The position numbers were made by a program, and so were the translations under genes. Shown here one piece after another: positions 16,608-26,519 of a stretch of 64,000 nucleotides of DNA; position 1 is the stretch's first letter, and every line of letters begins with the position of its first letter. The DNA lies in the NCBI GenBank assembly GCA_022041995.1, contig CP074382.1, positions 186,001 to 250,000 of the forward strand, read 5' to 3'. This DNA comes from Cupriavidus necator (lineage in GTDB: Bacteria; Pseudomonadota; Gammaproteobacteria; Burkholderiales; Burkholderiaceae). Under the pieces are notes generated by a model. It ran no database searches, was not told the DNA's origin, and saw only the letters and a program-made list of their open reading frames with translations.

Positions 16608-19600
16608 GTTCGAACCTTCATTTCCAGATAGTCGCGCACCTCACTGAAAGCGCGACTGGCGTTGCCGACCCGGAAGTAGTTGACCCATCCCGCCACCGCA
16701 GCATTGAGTTTCGCGATCAGCTTCACGGCCGGGGTTGATCCCCCATGCCGGATGATGTCGCGGATCCTCGCCTTGATGGCTTGGCGAGCCTTCTTCTTGG
16801 GGTCATCAGGACGAAGTGCCCGTTCCCCGCTCGTTTGCGCACGCGACGCAGGTCGAACCCCAGGAACCCAAAGGCGCCCTCCTTCAATGTATCCACCACA
16901 ATGGTTTTCTCCGTGTTCAGCTCGACGCCTAGCGGCACGAGTTGTTCCCGCAGCCGCTGCAGGGCACGTTCAGCCCAGCCGCGTTTGGTGTGGTGGCCAC
17001 TGACGGTGATGACAATGTCGTCAGCAAACCGGTGATAGTTCACTGCCTCGTAAGGGCCCTGTGCCGTCTTGCGTCGAATCTCGTCGAACATCCAGTCAAT
17101 CTCATTCAAGTAGATGTTCGCAGCGAGTGGGCTGAATGGGCCACCTTGCGGTACCCCAACTTTGCCCGCTGCTTTGATAACCTGCTTGACCAAGTGCATG
17201 ACCTGAGGGTCCTGAATGCGCTTCGCGATCTTGCCCAACAGGGTTGAATGTTGGATTGTGTCAAAGTAGCGCGACAAATCCACATCAACCACCGTCGACA
17301 TGCGCCGCAGCACACTGCGTCTGACTTCCGCCAGCGCGCGGTGTGGGGACCGCTTCGGTCGAAACCCGTAGGAGTTCGGGCAGAAGTCCGCCTCGAATAC
17401 CGCTTCGAGGATCAGTTTCAGCGCCCCCTGCACCACGCGGTCGCGGATGCAAGGAACCTGGAGAACGCGGACCTTGCCATTGCTCTTCGGGATCTCTACC
17501 CTGCGGTTCGGCTTGGGTTCATACCTGCCTGTTTTGAGGTCTGCCTGGATCTCCGCAAGGAATACAGTACGTCCCGATGCCTCGATGTCTGCAAAACACA
17601 GGTCATCGATTCCCGGCGCACCGCCGTTCCTCTTGGCGATACGGTAGGCCTCGTCGAGGGTTTCACTCTTCGCAATATGCACGAAGAGCCCCCAGAAGCG
17701 ATGAGTCTTGTCAGACTTCGCCTTGCGATATATCCGCCTTCTCAGTTCCTGCAGACTGCCGGATGCCTTTGTCATTTCATCCCTGCCTCACCTTGTTGGA
17801 CGGAGTACTCACCGGTCCGGATCCTTCCCTCCGGGCGCGTTTTGCTGCACGCCCATCGTCAGTACTACAACCCGATCCGTCACCCTGGCACCTATGCCCG
17901 CATTTCCCACTCGCGGTTATAACGGGCATCTCCTCGACGGGCTTTCTCCGCCGGGTGCCGAGGGCTTCTCCAGTTTCCACGTTATCCTTCACACCATGTC
18001 GCCGCTGATACCCCGCCGGTGAGAGTTGCCGCATCGGACTCGTTTCGGACAACTCTTGCTGCTTTCGCGCGTTATCGACCGTCTCAGCCACCGGGTTTTC
18101 GTGTGACGAGGCTACATCTGCGTTCACTGCACGTTGCAACCTGGTGCGTTGCATACACTCCTTTCTGAGCATACTGTCGGAGGGCTCCGTCATCTTGCTT
18201 TCGCGCCATGACGCCTCCCAAGCTACGAGGCTTGAGTCTTTTGCCTCGGTCGGACTTACACCGACTGGATAACGTGTCCTTATCTGGACACACCGACTTC
18301 CCATCGGGCTCGGTACCCCTCGACGAGCTCGATGACAGCGTCGGCGTCCGGCGCATCCCGGTTCGTCAACAACCGCCAAACCACTGGCTTGACGCCTGCG
18401 GGCGCGCCGATTTCCCTGGCCTCTACACAGGTGAGCTCCGCTCCGGCCAGACCCGGCAGCTTCACACGTCGGGCGCGTAGCTCCTGTTTGACCTCGCGCG
18501 CCTTCTGGCCTGCACGCCCTGGCAAGATAAAGGTGATTTCCCCAAGTACCGGGTTGGCGTCGACGCTATCCCACAACTTGCCGCCCTCAGCAAGGTTGCG
18601 GTTGTGTTGGCTGCGGATCAGCCAGTCGGCCGGTTGGCCAAGTTCCTGGGCGCGCGCCATCAACTCGGCAATATCACCCTCGCGGTCCGTCACATACACC
18701 AGCCGTGTCTGGGGCAGCAGCGTGGCTTGCTCCGCAACCCGTTCGTACCCCTCGATCCAGCGTACGCTTTCCTTGATCCCGCTGCGGTTCCCGTCGGCGT
18801 CCTTTGGCTCCCGAGCCCACATCCAGGCATCGATCACCCCCAGCGGTTCACGGTCAGGCGTCACCGCGTAGGTCGGATGCAGAAACATGCCCCGCTGGGC
18901 TTCGTAGCTCAGCGGACCCAGCCCTTCCACCTCCTGCCCATTGAAGTTCAGCTCTAATGCAGAGTATATTTTAATGCGGCGTAGTTCACTGAAGAAGATG
19001 TAAATGGGGTTCTCTCAACGCTGATCGGGTATCGCGTTCGTTCGGTATTGCTCTGCATAATATTGACGTCTTTCTGGCCACTCGACTGGAGACTTCTGCT
19101 CAAGGAGGACGTCATGCTTAGTCAGCACTTCAAATCCCCGTCGCAGGTTCAGCTGCTTCTCTCTCGCCCAGGCGGTCCGCTGCTTGAAGGCTTTTCTCAA
19201 TACCTGGAGCAGCTCGGTTACGCGAATAGTTCTATCTGCACCCGTATTACCGCAGCATCGCACTTCCTGTTTTGGGCGAATCGGGAGGGCATGTCGCTTC
19301 CATTTAACGAATTGACTCTTGAACGTTTCGCAGAACATTTGAGTCGATGCCAATGCAAGGGCTTTGGGCATCAGCGCAGCATCGCAACGTTAAGGGGTGC
19401 GCGCATGTTCCTGACGCACCAAGGGAGAATTGGCACCCGGGCAACCGGCTTTACTGCACTTGCAGCGGAGCTGGAATCATTTCAGTTCTTGTCATTCTGC
19501 CAATGGATGCGCCAACAGCGTGGAATCTGTGATGCCACCTTGTACAACCACGGTATTGCGCTTCGAGATCTATTCAGACGGGGGGATGACCTCGGCAAAC

Positions 19601-19912
19601 TGAATGCAAGGGACCTGCGCCAGTTCATCCTTGAGCAAAGTATGATGAAGGGATGGGCGGCGTCGAAGCACTGCACGACGGCATTGCGCATGCTCGTTCG
19701 GTATCTGACTGCCGAAGGCAAGTGCGCTGTCGGTCTGGAGGCAGCGATACCCGTCTTGGCGCATTGGAGCTTGTCAACGCTGCCGCGATATTTGCAACTC
19801 GACGAAGTCGAACGTGTCATCGCTGCATGTGACACAGCGTCGCCGGTCGGTCTGAGGGACCGTGCGATTTTGCTGCTGTTGGCGCGTTTAGGGCTTCGCG
19901 CCGGCGATATTT

Positions 19913-19932
19913 GGCACCTACGGGCACCTACG
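19913..19932. repeat. 10-bp tandem duplication in recombinase A
   Basis: GGCACCTACG twice in a row (19913-19922, 19923-19932). It shifts the recombinase frame; removal of one unit restores a continuous protein. Confidence 0.92.
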
Positions 19933-20145
19933 CATTGGGGATATCGATTGGAAACATGCGTCGATCTCTGTCTCAGGAAAAAACGGGTGGCAGACACTCT
20001 TGCCTCTGACACAGGAAGTCGGGCAGGCCATTGTGGAGTATCTCCTACGGGGGCGGCCTCGAACCGAGGCCGATGCGGTATTCGTCCGCGCGTGTGCCCC
20101 GTTTCAAGTCTTTACAAATCATGCTGCCATTTCGATCATCGCTAA

Positions 20146-21463
20146 GGAACGAGTGAGAAATAACTTCCCGAAGTGGACCTGGCGTGCGCAAAGCGACGCG
20201 GGTAAGATGTGATGCCTCTGGAGGACAAACGATGCAGGCTGGTTACCGGGCTGAGGTTGAAACGCGGATGAAGCGGCTGTACGCGCGCTTGTCGGAGAAG
20301 GACCGACGGCGGTATGCGGCTGTGGAGGCGGACAAGCTGGGCCATGGCGGTTTCGAATATATTGCGAAACTGTTTGAAATGGACCCGAAAACAATTAGAC
20401 AAGGGCTAAAGGACCTGGAAGAAGAGCTGGATCCGGTTGGAGAGCGGATCCGAAAAAAAGGGGCGTAAATCCAGGTTAACGGACCATCCGGAGTGGAACG
20501 CGGTATTTCTAGATGTGGTGCGAGAGCATACGGCGGGTAATCCACAACACGGCATCATCTGGACGGATCTGAAGCCACGCGAAATCGCACAGGCGATGAC
20601 GCAGCAAGTAGGCGAACGGGTGAGCGTGCGAACGGTCCGGCAGCTGCTAAAGCGCAACGGTTTTTCCCGGCGGCAATCACAGAAAAAGAAGTCGTTCAAG
20701 TCCCACGCACAACGCGACGTACAATTTCAGCGTATTACGCAACTCAAGGCGGAATATCTCGAAGACGACCAGCCTGTCCTCAGCATCGATACGAAGAAGA
20801 AGGAGATGCTGGGCAATTTCTATCGCGACGGCAAGCTCTACACGCGCGAGCAGCTTGAAGTCCTCGACCATGATTTTCCGAGCTACAGCGAAGGCAAGGT
20901 CATCCCGCATGGGCTGTACGACATCGGGCTGAACAAGGCACATGTGAACATCGGGGTGAGCCGTGACACGACGCAGTTTGCCTGCGACAGCGTAGCGCAC
21001 TGGTGGGAAAAACAGGGTCGCGCCGATTATCCCCAAGCCACACGGTTACTGCTACTGTGCGATGGCGGAGGTAGCAACCCAAGTGATTCGTGGCTTTTCA
21101 AAGCGGATCTGCAAGATCTGGCAGACCGGCTCGGACTGGAAATCCGGGTGGCCCACTACGCCCCATACTGCTCGAAACATAATCCGATCGAGCACCGCGT
21201 GTTTCCACACATTACGCGAGCCTGTGCTGGCGTAGTCTTCAGCAGCGTTAGTCTGGTTCGTGAACTGATCGAAAAAGCCTGCACAAAAACCGGACTGAAA
21301 GTTACTGCTGACATTCTTGACGGAGTCTATGAAGCCGGACGGACAGTCACTCGTTGCGTCCGTGCTTCACTGAACATCGAGTACGACTCAACCTTGCCTG
21401 CGTGGAACTACAGCATCCGCTCACGGAACGCCGCATAGCGGGAAGTTATTTCGAGCACGTTCC
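20146..21463 (+). mobile_element. ISAzo13-family element, copy 2
   Basis: 1318 bp, same ends and length as copy 1 (1878-3195), flanked by TAA (20143-20145 and 21464-21466). It splits tyrosine recombinase A. Confidence 0.95.
20232..21438 (+). CDS. ISAzo13-family transposase in two overlapping frames, copy 2
   Basis: Same arrangement as copy 1: frame one starts at ATG 20232 after GGAGG and stops at 20468, and frame two runs to 21438. The A7-G4 run at 20453-20463 is where the frames can be joined by skipping one base. The catalytic core motifs (SIDTKKKE, LLLLCDGGGSN, HNPIEHRVFPHI) are intact. The two copies appear identical in protein sequence, so this is a recently moved and probably still active pair. 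Confidence 0.82.
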
Positions 21464-21682
21464 TAAGAAGGCAATGCGACGAGCTGGTGTAATCTGCTCG
21501 AGCCGAGGCGCCGCCCATGTGCTGCGGCATTCGGTTGCCACGGCGATGTTGGGGCAAGGTGCGTCCCTGCAGGATATTGCTGCCGTTCTACGGCACCAAT
21601 CTGTCGCGACTACACAAATTTATGCAAAAGTAGACACCGCCGCGTTGCGGCAGATTGCCCAACCATGGCCGGAGGAACTGCC

Positions 21683-22097
21683 ATGTTAAGGCCAACCGTT
21701 CAGTCATATCTGGAACTGCGCCGCGCCTGTGGATTCGAACTCAAGTCACAGGGCAATCTGTTGTGCAGCTTCGCTGCCTACTCAGACGCAAGGGGTAAAT
21801 CCCACGTGTGCGCCGATACCGCCATCGAATGGGCTGGATTGGCACGCTTGTCCTCTCAACGAGCTCGCCGACTCGCTGAGGTGATTCGATTCGCTCGGTA
21901 CGCACAGGCTGAAGATTCTCGCCATGAAGTGCCCCCGAACGTCTTTGGCAGCAGCCAACGGATTCGACCTATCCCTTATATCTTTTCCACGAACGAGGTC
22001 CGCCACCTCGTTCAGGCAGCTTCCCAATCGGGGCGAGAGACGTTGCGGCGATATACCTACAGCACGCTGTTTGCATTACTTGCTTGCACCGGTCTAA
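21683..22097 (+). pseudogene. Tyrosine recombinase B, truncated by IS701
   Basis: ATG 21683 overlaps the stop of recombinase A, as in recombinase-in-trio operons. The N-terminal domain (MLRPTVQSYLELRRACGF) and the start of the catalytic domain (YSTLFALLACTGL) are readable. IS701 copy 2 is inserted just before the expected catalytic Arg. No 3' remainder follows the element, because an IS5-type element abuts directly. With recombinase A this looks like the remains of a second tandem-recombinase unit whose third gene is lost. Confidence 0.85.
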
Positions 22098-23568
22098 TCT
22101 TACTGTGTCACAAGAGAAGTCGTTTGTTTGGCCTCCGACAGCACGGACACATGGCGAGTCTACCAATCAAGAGAATGCTGAGTTGGTGGCGGATCGTGGT
22201 GATTGAATCAGCCACGTGTCGCTGGGCGCGCTGGGCTGCCCCGCGGGATGTAATCTGCGGAAAGCGCAGGCGTTTGGCGTGCAATGAAGTTTTTTTTGGC
22301 GCCGACTAAATCGCCGGTGGTAATACGTTCAGAGACCAGGACTCCATAGGCGGCTATGCTCAGCGCGGCATGGTGGTGAAAGCCCCGCCACCCTCGGCCT
22401 TCGTAATGGCCGAGACCCAACTCCTGCTTCAAGTCCTGGTAGTCGCGCTCGATGCGCCAACGCATGTGCGCCTGGGCGACCAATTCATCCAGCGCAATAT
22501 CGGCCGGGAGGGTGGATAGGAAGTACTTCAATGGGTCAGTGTCCCCAGTGGGCCACTCGATTAGCAGCCACTGCTCGGGGCGCAGACGCGCCTTGCCACT
22601 ATTACCGCCTGCGTGACGCACACGTACGGCGGCAAAGCGCCCACTGAGCGTTTCGTTTGAGCCTTCGCGCCAGCTAATCGTCTGGAATGCGGTAGGCGGC
22701 AGGGAATGCGCCAGTTCCTTGACGCTTATCGGCTGTCGATTGCGAGTGCGCCGCGGCATCACCGGCGGGCGGCCGATGCCGCTATATGGCTTCGGCGGCA
22801 ACGGCTCCACCCCCGGTGGCCAGACCACGACCGCCGACGTGATACCCACCACATACCGCATGCCCAGATCACTCAGACGCTGGCGAAATGCGTTGTCCAC
22901 CCCGTAGCCGGCATCCGCCAACACGCAATACTTTGGCGCGCCGGCGGCCAACAGCGATTCGAGCTGTTGCAGAGCAATCTCGGTCTTCGTTGTGAACCTC
23001 ACCTCGTCGGGAATTCCAGCCTTCTCACGCCGCTCAGTATCTTCCGCCCATTCCCGCGGTAGATAGAGCTGGTAGGCTACAGGCACACTCGCCTGCTCAC
23101 AGGCCAGAGACACACTGACCGCAACTTGGCAGTTGTCCTGCTTACCCAGCACCCCACAATACTGACGCGCGACCCCAACCGAATGTTTGCCCTTCTTTGG
23201 GAAGCCTGTGTCGTCAATGATCCAGAAGCCACCGGTCGAGAGATCCATCTTGGGCACTACCCACTGACTGACCCGGCGCAGCATCTCCTCATCGGACCAG
23301 TCGGCCTTGGCGACAAAGTGGTGCAGTGCCTGGTGCCGGGCGCTAGCGTGCAGCGGATCGACTCCAGCTGCCATCGGCTCCACACTCTTACGCGATAGCG
23401 GCAGCATCAGACCTGTGCAGTAGCCCTTGAGCCCAGCATGGCGGTCCGCATGCCCCAGTCCCGCCGCTAAATGTTCCATGTATTGCTCAAATCGCTCGCT
23501 CGCGCTCATCGCTCTTCATGAACTGTGCCAAGAAGTTTATAGTATGGCACATTTATGACACAGTAAGA
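22098..23568 (-). mobile_element. IS701-family element, copy 2 (intact)
   Basis: 1471 bp, inverted repeats TCTTACTGTGTCA, flanked by a perfect CTAA target duplication (22094-22097 and 23569-23572). Confidence 0.95.
22208..23509 (-). CDS. IS701-family transposase, intact copy
   Basis: 433 residues starting MSASERFEQYMEHLAAGLG. DDE-type catalytic features: FWIIDDTGFPKKGKHSVG (first Asp), KYCVLADAGYGVDNAF (second Asp) and the terminal helix MRWRIERDYQDLKQELGLGH with the Glu. About 60 bp separate the start from the inverted repeat. This is the only undamaged IS701 transposase in the window and probably the source of copy 1 (split) and copy 3 (truncated, frameshifted). Confidence 0.95.
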   Translation of the reverse strand: MSASERFEQYMEHLAAGLGHADRHAGLKGYCTGLMLPLSRKSVEPMAAGVDPLHASARHQALHHFVAKADWSDEEMLRRVSQWVVPKMDLSTGGFWIIDDTGFPKKGKHSVGVARQYCGVLGKQDNCQVAVSVSLACEQASVPVAYQLYLPREWAEDTERREKAGIPDEVRFTTKTEIALQQLESLLAAGAPKYCVLADAGYGVDNAFRQRLSDLGMRYVVGITSAVVVWPPGVEPLPPKPYSGIGRPPVMPRRTRNRQPISVKELAHSLPPTAFQTISWREGSNETLSGRFAAVRVRHAGGNSGKARLRPEQWLLIEWPTGDTDPLKYFLSTLPADIALDELVAQAHMRWRIERDYQDLKQELGLGHYEGRGWRGFHHHAALSIAAYGVLVSERITTGDLVGAKKNFIARQTPALSADYIPRGSPARPATRG

Positions 23569-23572
23569 CTAA

Positions 23573-24917
23573 CAGGCCGCTGAAGTACTCGCTGCAGACG
23601 GGGCAAAGCTTCCCCCTGCGCGACGCACATGCCTCGTATTTTTCATAATCCGGAAGCCGGGCGTCACTTCATCGATTTTCATGCGGTTTGATGCCCATTT
23701 TTAGCTTCCTTGCTCCCATTACAGTCCCTGCGGACGGATTTGTCCTAGCGTTCGCATCCGCACGAGGTTGTAAGCGGCCATGCTAAGCACAAACATCTGG
23801 TCGACCTTCTTCAAGCCGCGCACCATCACCTGACGCATGCGCCCGACCGTCTTGACCCAGCCGAAGCCCTGTTCGATCAGCTTGCGCTTCTGCTGCGAGA
23901 TGGCATAGCCGACGCTGCGGGCAATCTCATCGGGCACCGCCGAGCGTCGCCCTGAAGTGTTTTGCGCCACGTGCGGAGTCACCTTCATCTCCAGGCAGGC
24001 TTGAACGAACTCCTCGGCGTCGTAGCCCTTGTCCGCGCCCACGGTAACTTCGGCGCTCGGCTCGTTAGCAACCTGCCGGGCGTCGTTGAGCATGGCCTTC
24101 GCGGCCTCGCGCTCAGCATATCCGTCGGCTTGGGTCACCACGGCACTGACCACCAGGCCGTGGCGGTTGTCGCTCAAGGTGTGGCCCATATAGCGCAGCT
24201 CACTGGCAGTCTTGCCCTTGCGATAGAGCTTGGCGTCCGGATCAGTCTTGGACTGATGCGTCTCGTTGCTGCGCTTCTCTCCTTGGAAGCCGCCGGTGCC
24301 ACCGCTGTCGCTGTCGCTGTCATCGCCATTGCCGCCGTCCTTGCGTACGAAGCTCTTGTGGCCGGCCCAGGCCTTAATCATCGTGCCATCCACGCTGAAA
24401 TGCTCGCCCGACAGCAAGTTGCGCTTGTGCGCGATAGCCAGCACCTCGTTGAAGAACGTGATCACTGCATCGTGCTGGATCAGCCGTGCACGGTTCTTGG
24501 TAAACACCGTTGGCACCCAGACTGCGTCGTCCATCGACAGACCGATGAACCAGCGGAACAGCAAGTTGTACTGCGTTTGCTCCATCAGTTGCCGTTCGGA
24601 CCGAATGCTATACAGAACCTGCAGCAGCATCGCGCGCAGCAGCTTCTCCGGCGCAATGCTCGGGCGTCCGCCCTTGATATCGGCTTCGTACATGCTTGCG
24701 AACAGCCGATCCATCTTCGTCAAGGCCTGGTTGACCATGGTGCGGATCGGGCGCAACGGATGCGCTTGCGGCACGAAATCTTCGAGTCGCAGCATGGTGA
24801 ACAGGCTTTCGGTGAAGGTGTCGGCGCCGCGCATGAATCTCGGATGGAGTGGTATCTGGTAATCAACGCCTTGGCACGATACCGCGCTGACTTCGGGCTA
24901 GGTATTTCAGCTGCCTG
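23573..24917 (-). mobile_element. IS5-family element (371-residue transposase type)
   Basis: Ends CAGGCCGCTGAAGTAC (23573) and, on the other strand, CAGGCAGCTGAAATAC (from 24917); 1345 bp. The flanks are CTAA (shared with the IS701 duplication) and CTAG (24918-24921). It directly abuts IS701 copy 2 and cuts into an older IS5-type remnant. Confidence 0.85.
23719..24834 (-). CDS. IS5-family transposase (DUF772 plus DDE domain), intact
   Basis: 371 residues. The N-terminal DUF772 region (PEKLLRAMLLQVLYSIRSER, LMEQTQYNLLFRWFIGL) precedes the DDE_Tnp_1-like core: EHFSVDGTMIKAWAGHKS (first Asp), VTVGADKGYDAEEF (second Asp) and IEQGFGWVKTVGRMRQ (Glu). Between them is a low-complexity Gly/Asp/Ser linker (DDSDSDSGGTGGFQGEKRSN), a common feature of this subgroup. 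No frameshift. Unlike the element at 4573, it is not duplicated in the window. Confidence 0.93.
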   Translation of the reverse strand: MRGADTFTESLFTMLRLEDFVPQAHPLRPIRTMVNQALTKMDRLFASMYEADIKGGRPSIAPEKLLRAMLLQVLYSIRSERQLMEQTQYNLLFRWFIGLSMDDAVWVPTVFTKNRARLIQHDAVITFFNEVLAIAHKRNLLSGEHFSVDGTMIKAWAGHKSFVRKDGGNGDDSDSDSGGTGGFQGEKRSNETHQSKTDPDAKLYRKGKTASELRYMGHTLSDNRHGLVVSAVVTQADGYAEREAAKAMLNDARQVANEPSAEVTVGADKGYDAEEFVQACLEMKVTPHVAQNTSGRRSAVPDEIARSVGYAISQQKRKLIEQGFGWVKTVGRMRQVMVRGLKKVDQMFVLSMAAYNLVRMRTLGQIRPQGL

Positions 24918-24920
24918 CTA

Positions 24921-25140
24921 GGGCAAGGCTGCCAGTCTTCCAACTCCCTGTCGAGCATCAACACCACATCGTGATTCGTCTGGAACAGGAACCGACGCAT
25001 CAGTCGGCGAAACCACCCCTACACCGTTTGCCACGCCCGGGAAGTCCTTGGGCAACATGCGCGAGCCACAGCCCGAGCGCACTAGGTATCGCAAGGCGTT
25101 GATGACCTCGCTCCACTCAACCTTCCTGCGTCGGCCTCGC
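24921..25140 (-). pseudogene. Degenerate IS5-family (IS427-type) transposase fragment
   Basis: Read on the minus strand, one frame gives RRRKVEWSEVINALRYLVRS then GCGSRMLPKDFPG, and after a frameshift WQTV-stop-GWFRRLMRRFLFQ. This is the N-terminal part of IS427-group transposases (normally NALRYLVR..GWRMLP...WQTVY.WFR). It has at least one frameshift and one stop and is cut at 24917 by the neighbouring IS5 element. Confidence 0.75.
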
Positions 25141-25535
25141 TGAACCGGTTTAGCAGTAGGAAACTGGCTCGTTTGACAAAAAATGCGCGGGACCTGGCTG
25201 AGCCGCTATCCATGGACGAACAATAGAATTGTCTATTGGAGATGCGGAGTCTTAGTCGATTCTGCGAGGCGGCAATGTGCACTAGATGACAAATTGCAAC
25301 AATTTCAACAGCGCGTTCCACCGTCATAACGACCGCAAGGTCTCCATACCCGCATGAAGCCTGCTTTTGCCCTAAACACACGACAGGCACAGCCCTTGCA
25401 CTGCTCTTGATAGCCTCGGGCCCGTCAGGGAATGAGCCTGGTGCCGGTGCTCAGATTTTTGACAAATGAGCGGCGCCCTTAATCGTCGGGCCCACTGCTT
25501 TCCAGCGATAGCCCCCAGTGTTGCAAGTAAAGGCC
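25141..25535. other. Non-coding stretch upstream of the sulfotransferase operon
   Basis: No convincing gene on either strand. A 102-codon minus-strand frame (25082-25390) merges with the transposase remnant and has no recognisable family. The promoter of the operon that starts near 25536 should lie here, but I cannot point to a clear -35/-10 pair. Confidence 0.4.
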
Positions 25536-26519
25536 ATGTTCACTCTTGCCATCCCGCCCATGTTCAACTCGTCACTAGACTCCACTTTACTCCCACTGCG
25601 TTCTAACCCTCTCCTCCTCGGCGGCGAAGACCGCTCCGGCACCACCTTGCTTAGCATCCTGCTCGACTCGCACCCGGATTTGGTCGTAGGCCCGGAGATC
25701 GATTTTACAGAGCCAGTTAACCTAGGCCCCCATATTCTCGCAGTATGCGCCATGATGGCCTGTCAGGATCCACGGGTCACCGGTACGACGAAGGAAACCA
25801 TCGACTTTAAGTGGTTCGACGGCGTGCACTTCGTCTTGCAATGTGAACGTTTCGGCTTGGACCGAGACGACGTACAGGAACTGGTGGCCCGTCTGATGGC
25901 CGAGCGTGGCACCGACCTGTCTACACTGGAGGACCGCTGCTTCCTTATCGACTCTATTGGCGAGTTCCGACGTCAACAGACCGGGGCGAAGCGATGGGGC
26001 CTAAAGCTTCAGCGGAGGATCCAGGACATCGGCACATACGCCACCATTTGGCCAAAAGCCCATTTTGTCCATATCATCCGCGACGGCCGCGATGTGGCAG
26101 CCTCCCATGCTAACGTCCCCGACTGGGGCCATCGGAGTATCGCGGAGGCCGCGCAGGGCTGGCTAGAGGTCGTCACCCGGCCGCGCCTTGGGGCGCCGAG
26201 TGGTCGCTATCTCGAAGTTCGATACGAGGATCTGGTCACTGTCCCGCGTGAGACAGTCGCACGGATGCTGGAATACCTTGGCTTGCGATGGAACGAAGCG
26301 GTTCTGCATCACGCAGAGCACAAGCACGCGCTCTTCGACAAACCGTGGGGCCACCCCTCAGCTGAAGCCGCTGCTCAACCGCTATACACAAGGTGTATTG
26401 GGCGGTACTTGCAAGACCTTACGCCGCAGGAGGTTGAGCAGTTCGAGCGGATAGCCGGCAATGAACTGGAACAGTTCGGCTACAAGCTGTCCGTGCCGGC
26501 TTTGCGGGGCGGGGAATGA
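25536..26519 (+). CDS. PAPS-dependent sulfotransferase
   Basis: 327 residues from ATG 25536 (a GTG at 25518 and an ATG at 25563 are alternatives; none has a clear ribosome-binding site). The 5'-phosphosulfate-binding loop is LLLGGEDRSGTTLLSILLDS (residues about 28-48). The 3'-phosphate-binding motif is HFVHIIRDGRDVAASH (about 176-191). YLEVRYEDLVTVPRETV and the C-terminal helix fit the Sulfotransfer_3 family of bacterial small-molecule and protein-tyrosine sulfotransferases. It should transfer sulfate from PAPS to a hydroxyl or amine in the cytoplasm. It is the first gene of the operon and overlaps the exporter gene by ATGA. The facing APS-kinase-like gene suggests a dedicated PAPS supply. 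Confidence 0.88.
   Translation: MFTLAIPPMFNSSLDSTLLPLRSNPLLLGGEDRSGTTLLSILLDSHPDLVVGPEIDFTEPVNLGPHILAVCAMMACQDPRVTGTTKETIDFKWFDGVHFVLQCERFGLDRDDVQELVARLMAERGTDLSTLEDRCFLIDSIGEFRRQQTGAKRWGLKLQRRIQDIGTYATIWPKAHFVHIIRDGRDVAASHANVPDWGHRSIAEAAQGWLEVVTRPRLGAPSGRYLEVRYEDLVTVPRETVARMLEYLGLRWNEAVLHHAEHKHALFDKPWGHPSAEAAAQPLYTRCIGRYLQDLTPQEVEQFERIAGNELEQFGYKLSVPALRGGE

Larger units (their letters stand above)
15350..17775 (-). pseudogene. Group II intron 1 reverse transcriptase/maturase, frameshifted and split by IS1595
   Basis: Starts MTKASGSLQELRRRIYRKAK. It shows RT blocks including PNSYGFRPKRSPHRAL, VDVDLSRYFDTI, GVPQGGPFSPLAANIYLNEI and the catalytic FADDIVIT. A one-base deletion after MTP (about 16800) shifts the frame. 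In the corrected frame the maturase X domain is visible (VAGWVNYFRVGN, FSEVRDYLEMK) up to the IS1595 insertion at 16608. It resumes at 15496 with VRTLLTRRKRRQK and ends WDWKTRPLTGAEGFA at 15350. The protein cannot be made, so splicing would need a maturase from elsewhere. Confidence 0.88.
15201..18293 (-). mobile_element. Group II intron 1, inserted in an IS50-type transposase gene
   Basis: The 5' end reads GTGTGTCCAGATAAGGACAC (from 18293), the GTGYG start of bacterial group II introns. Domain V is recognisable at 15263-15295 and the 3' end is ACCCGAC (15201). The multidomain-protein gene lies in the loop. Subtracting IS1595 (15497-16607) leaves about 1.98 kb, a normal size. The RNA fold upstream of the protein gene (17780-18293) was not checked in detail. 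Confidence 0.88.
14821..18957 (-). pseudogene. IS4-family (IS50-type) transposase split by a group II intron, 5' end missing
   Basis: The upstream part (18294-18957) runs from LNFNGQ through LHPTYAVTPDREPLGV and LVYVTDREGDIAELM to YRARWEV. The downstream part (14821-15200) resumes MFFHVLKTGCKVEALQLS and ends IQALRE. The exon joint restores WEVEMFFHVLK, matching the intact relative at 62298-63635. The first ~100 residues are missing: homology stops at 18957, next to the recombinase locus. The intron removes nothing from the coding sequence, but the truncated start makes this a dead gene anyway. Confidence 0.9.
19114..21689 (+). pseudogene. Tyrosine recombinase A, broken by a 10-bp duplication and by ISAzo13
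   Basis: ATG 19114 follows a strong AAGGAGG. The SAM-like N-terminal domain and the first catalytic Arg (RLGLRAGDIWHL) are readable to 19912. There a tandem duplication of GGCACCTACG (19913-19932) throws the frame. Deleting one unit restores HLRIGDIDWKHASISVSG and the continuation TLLPLTQEVGQAIVEYLLR. ISAzo13 (20146-21463, TAA duplication) then splits the gene. The remainder (21467-21689) carries HVLRHSVATAMLG, VLRHQSVATT and the Tyr in QIYAKVDTA, ending EELPC. The gene is hit twice and dead. Confidence 0.92.

Noticed and set aside
15489-16615. GTTCGAAC repeats as tRNA-type attachment sites
   Set aside because: They are the 8-bp target duplication of IS1595 in a reverse transcriptase gene; no tRNA is present.
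15350-17775. Retron or diversity-generating retroelement for the two reverse transcriptases
   Set aside because: Both have maturase-type C-termini, sit in exon contexts and are followed by domain V hairpins, so they are group II intron proteins.
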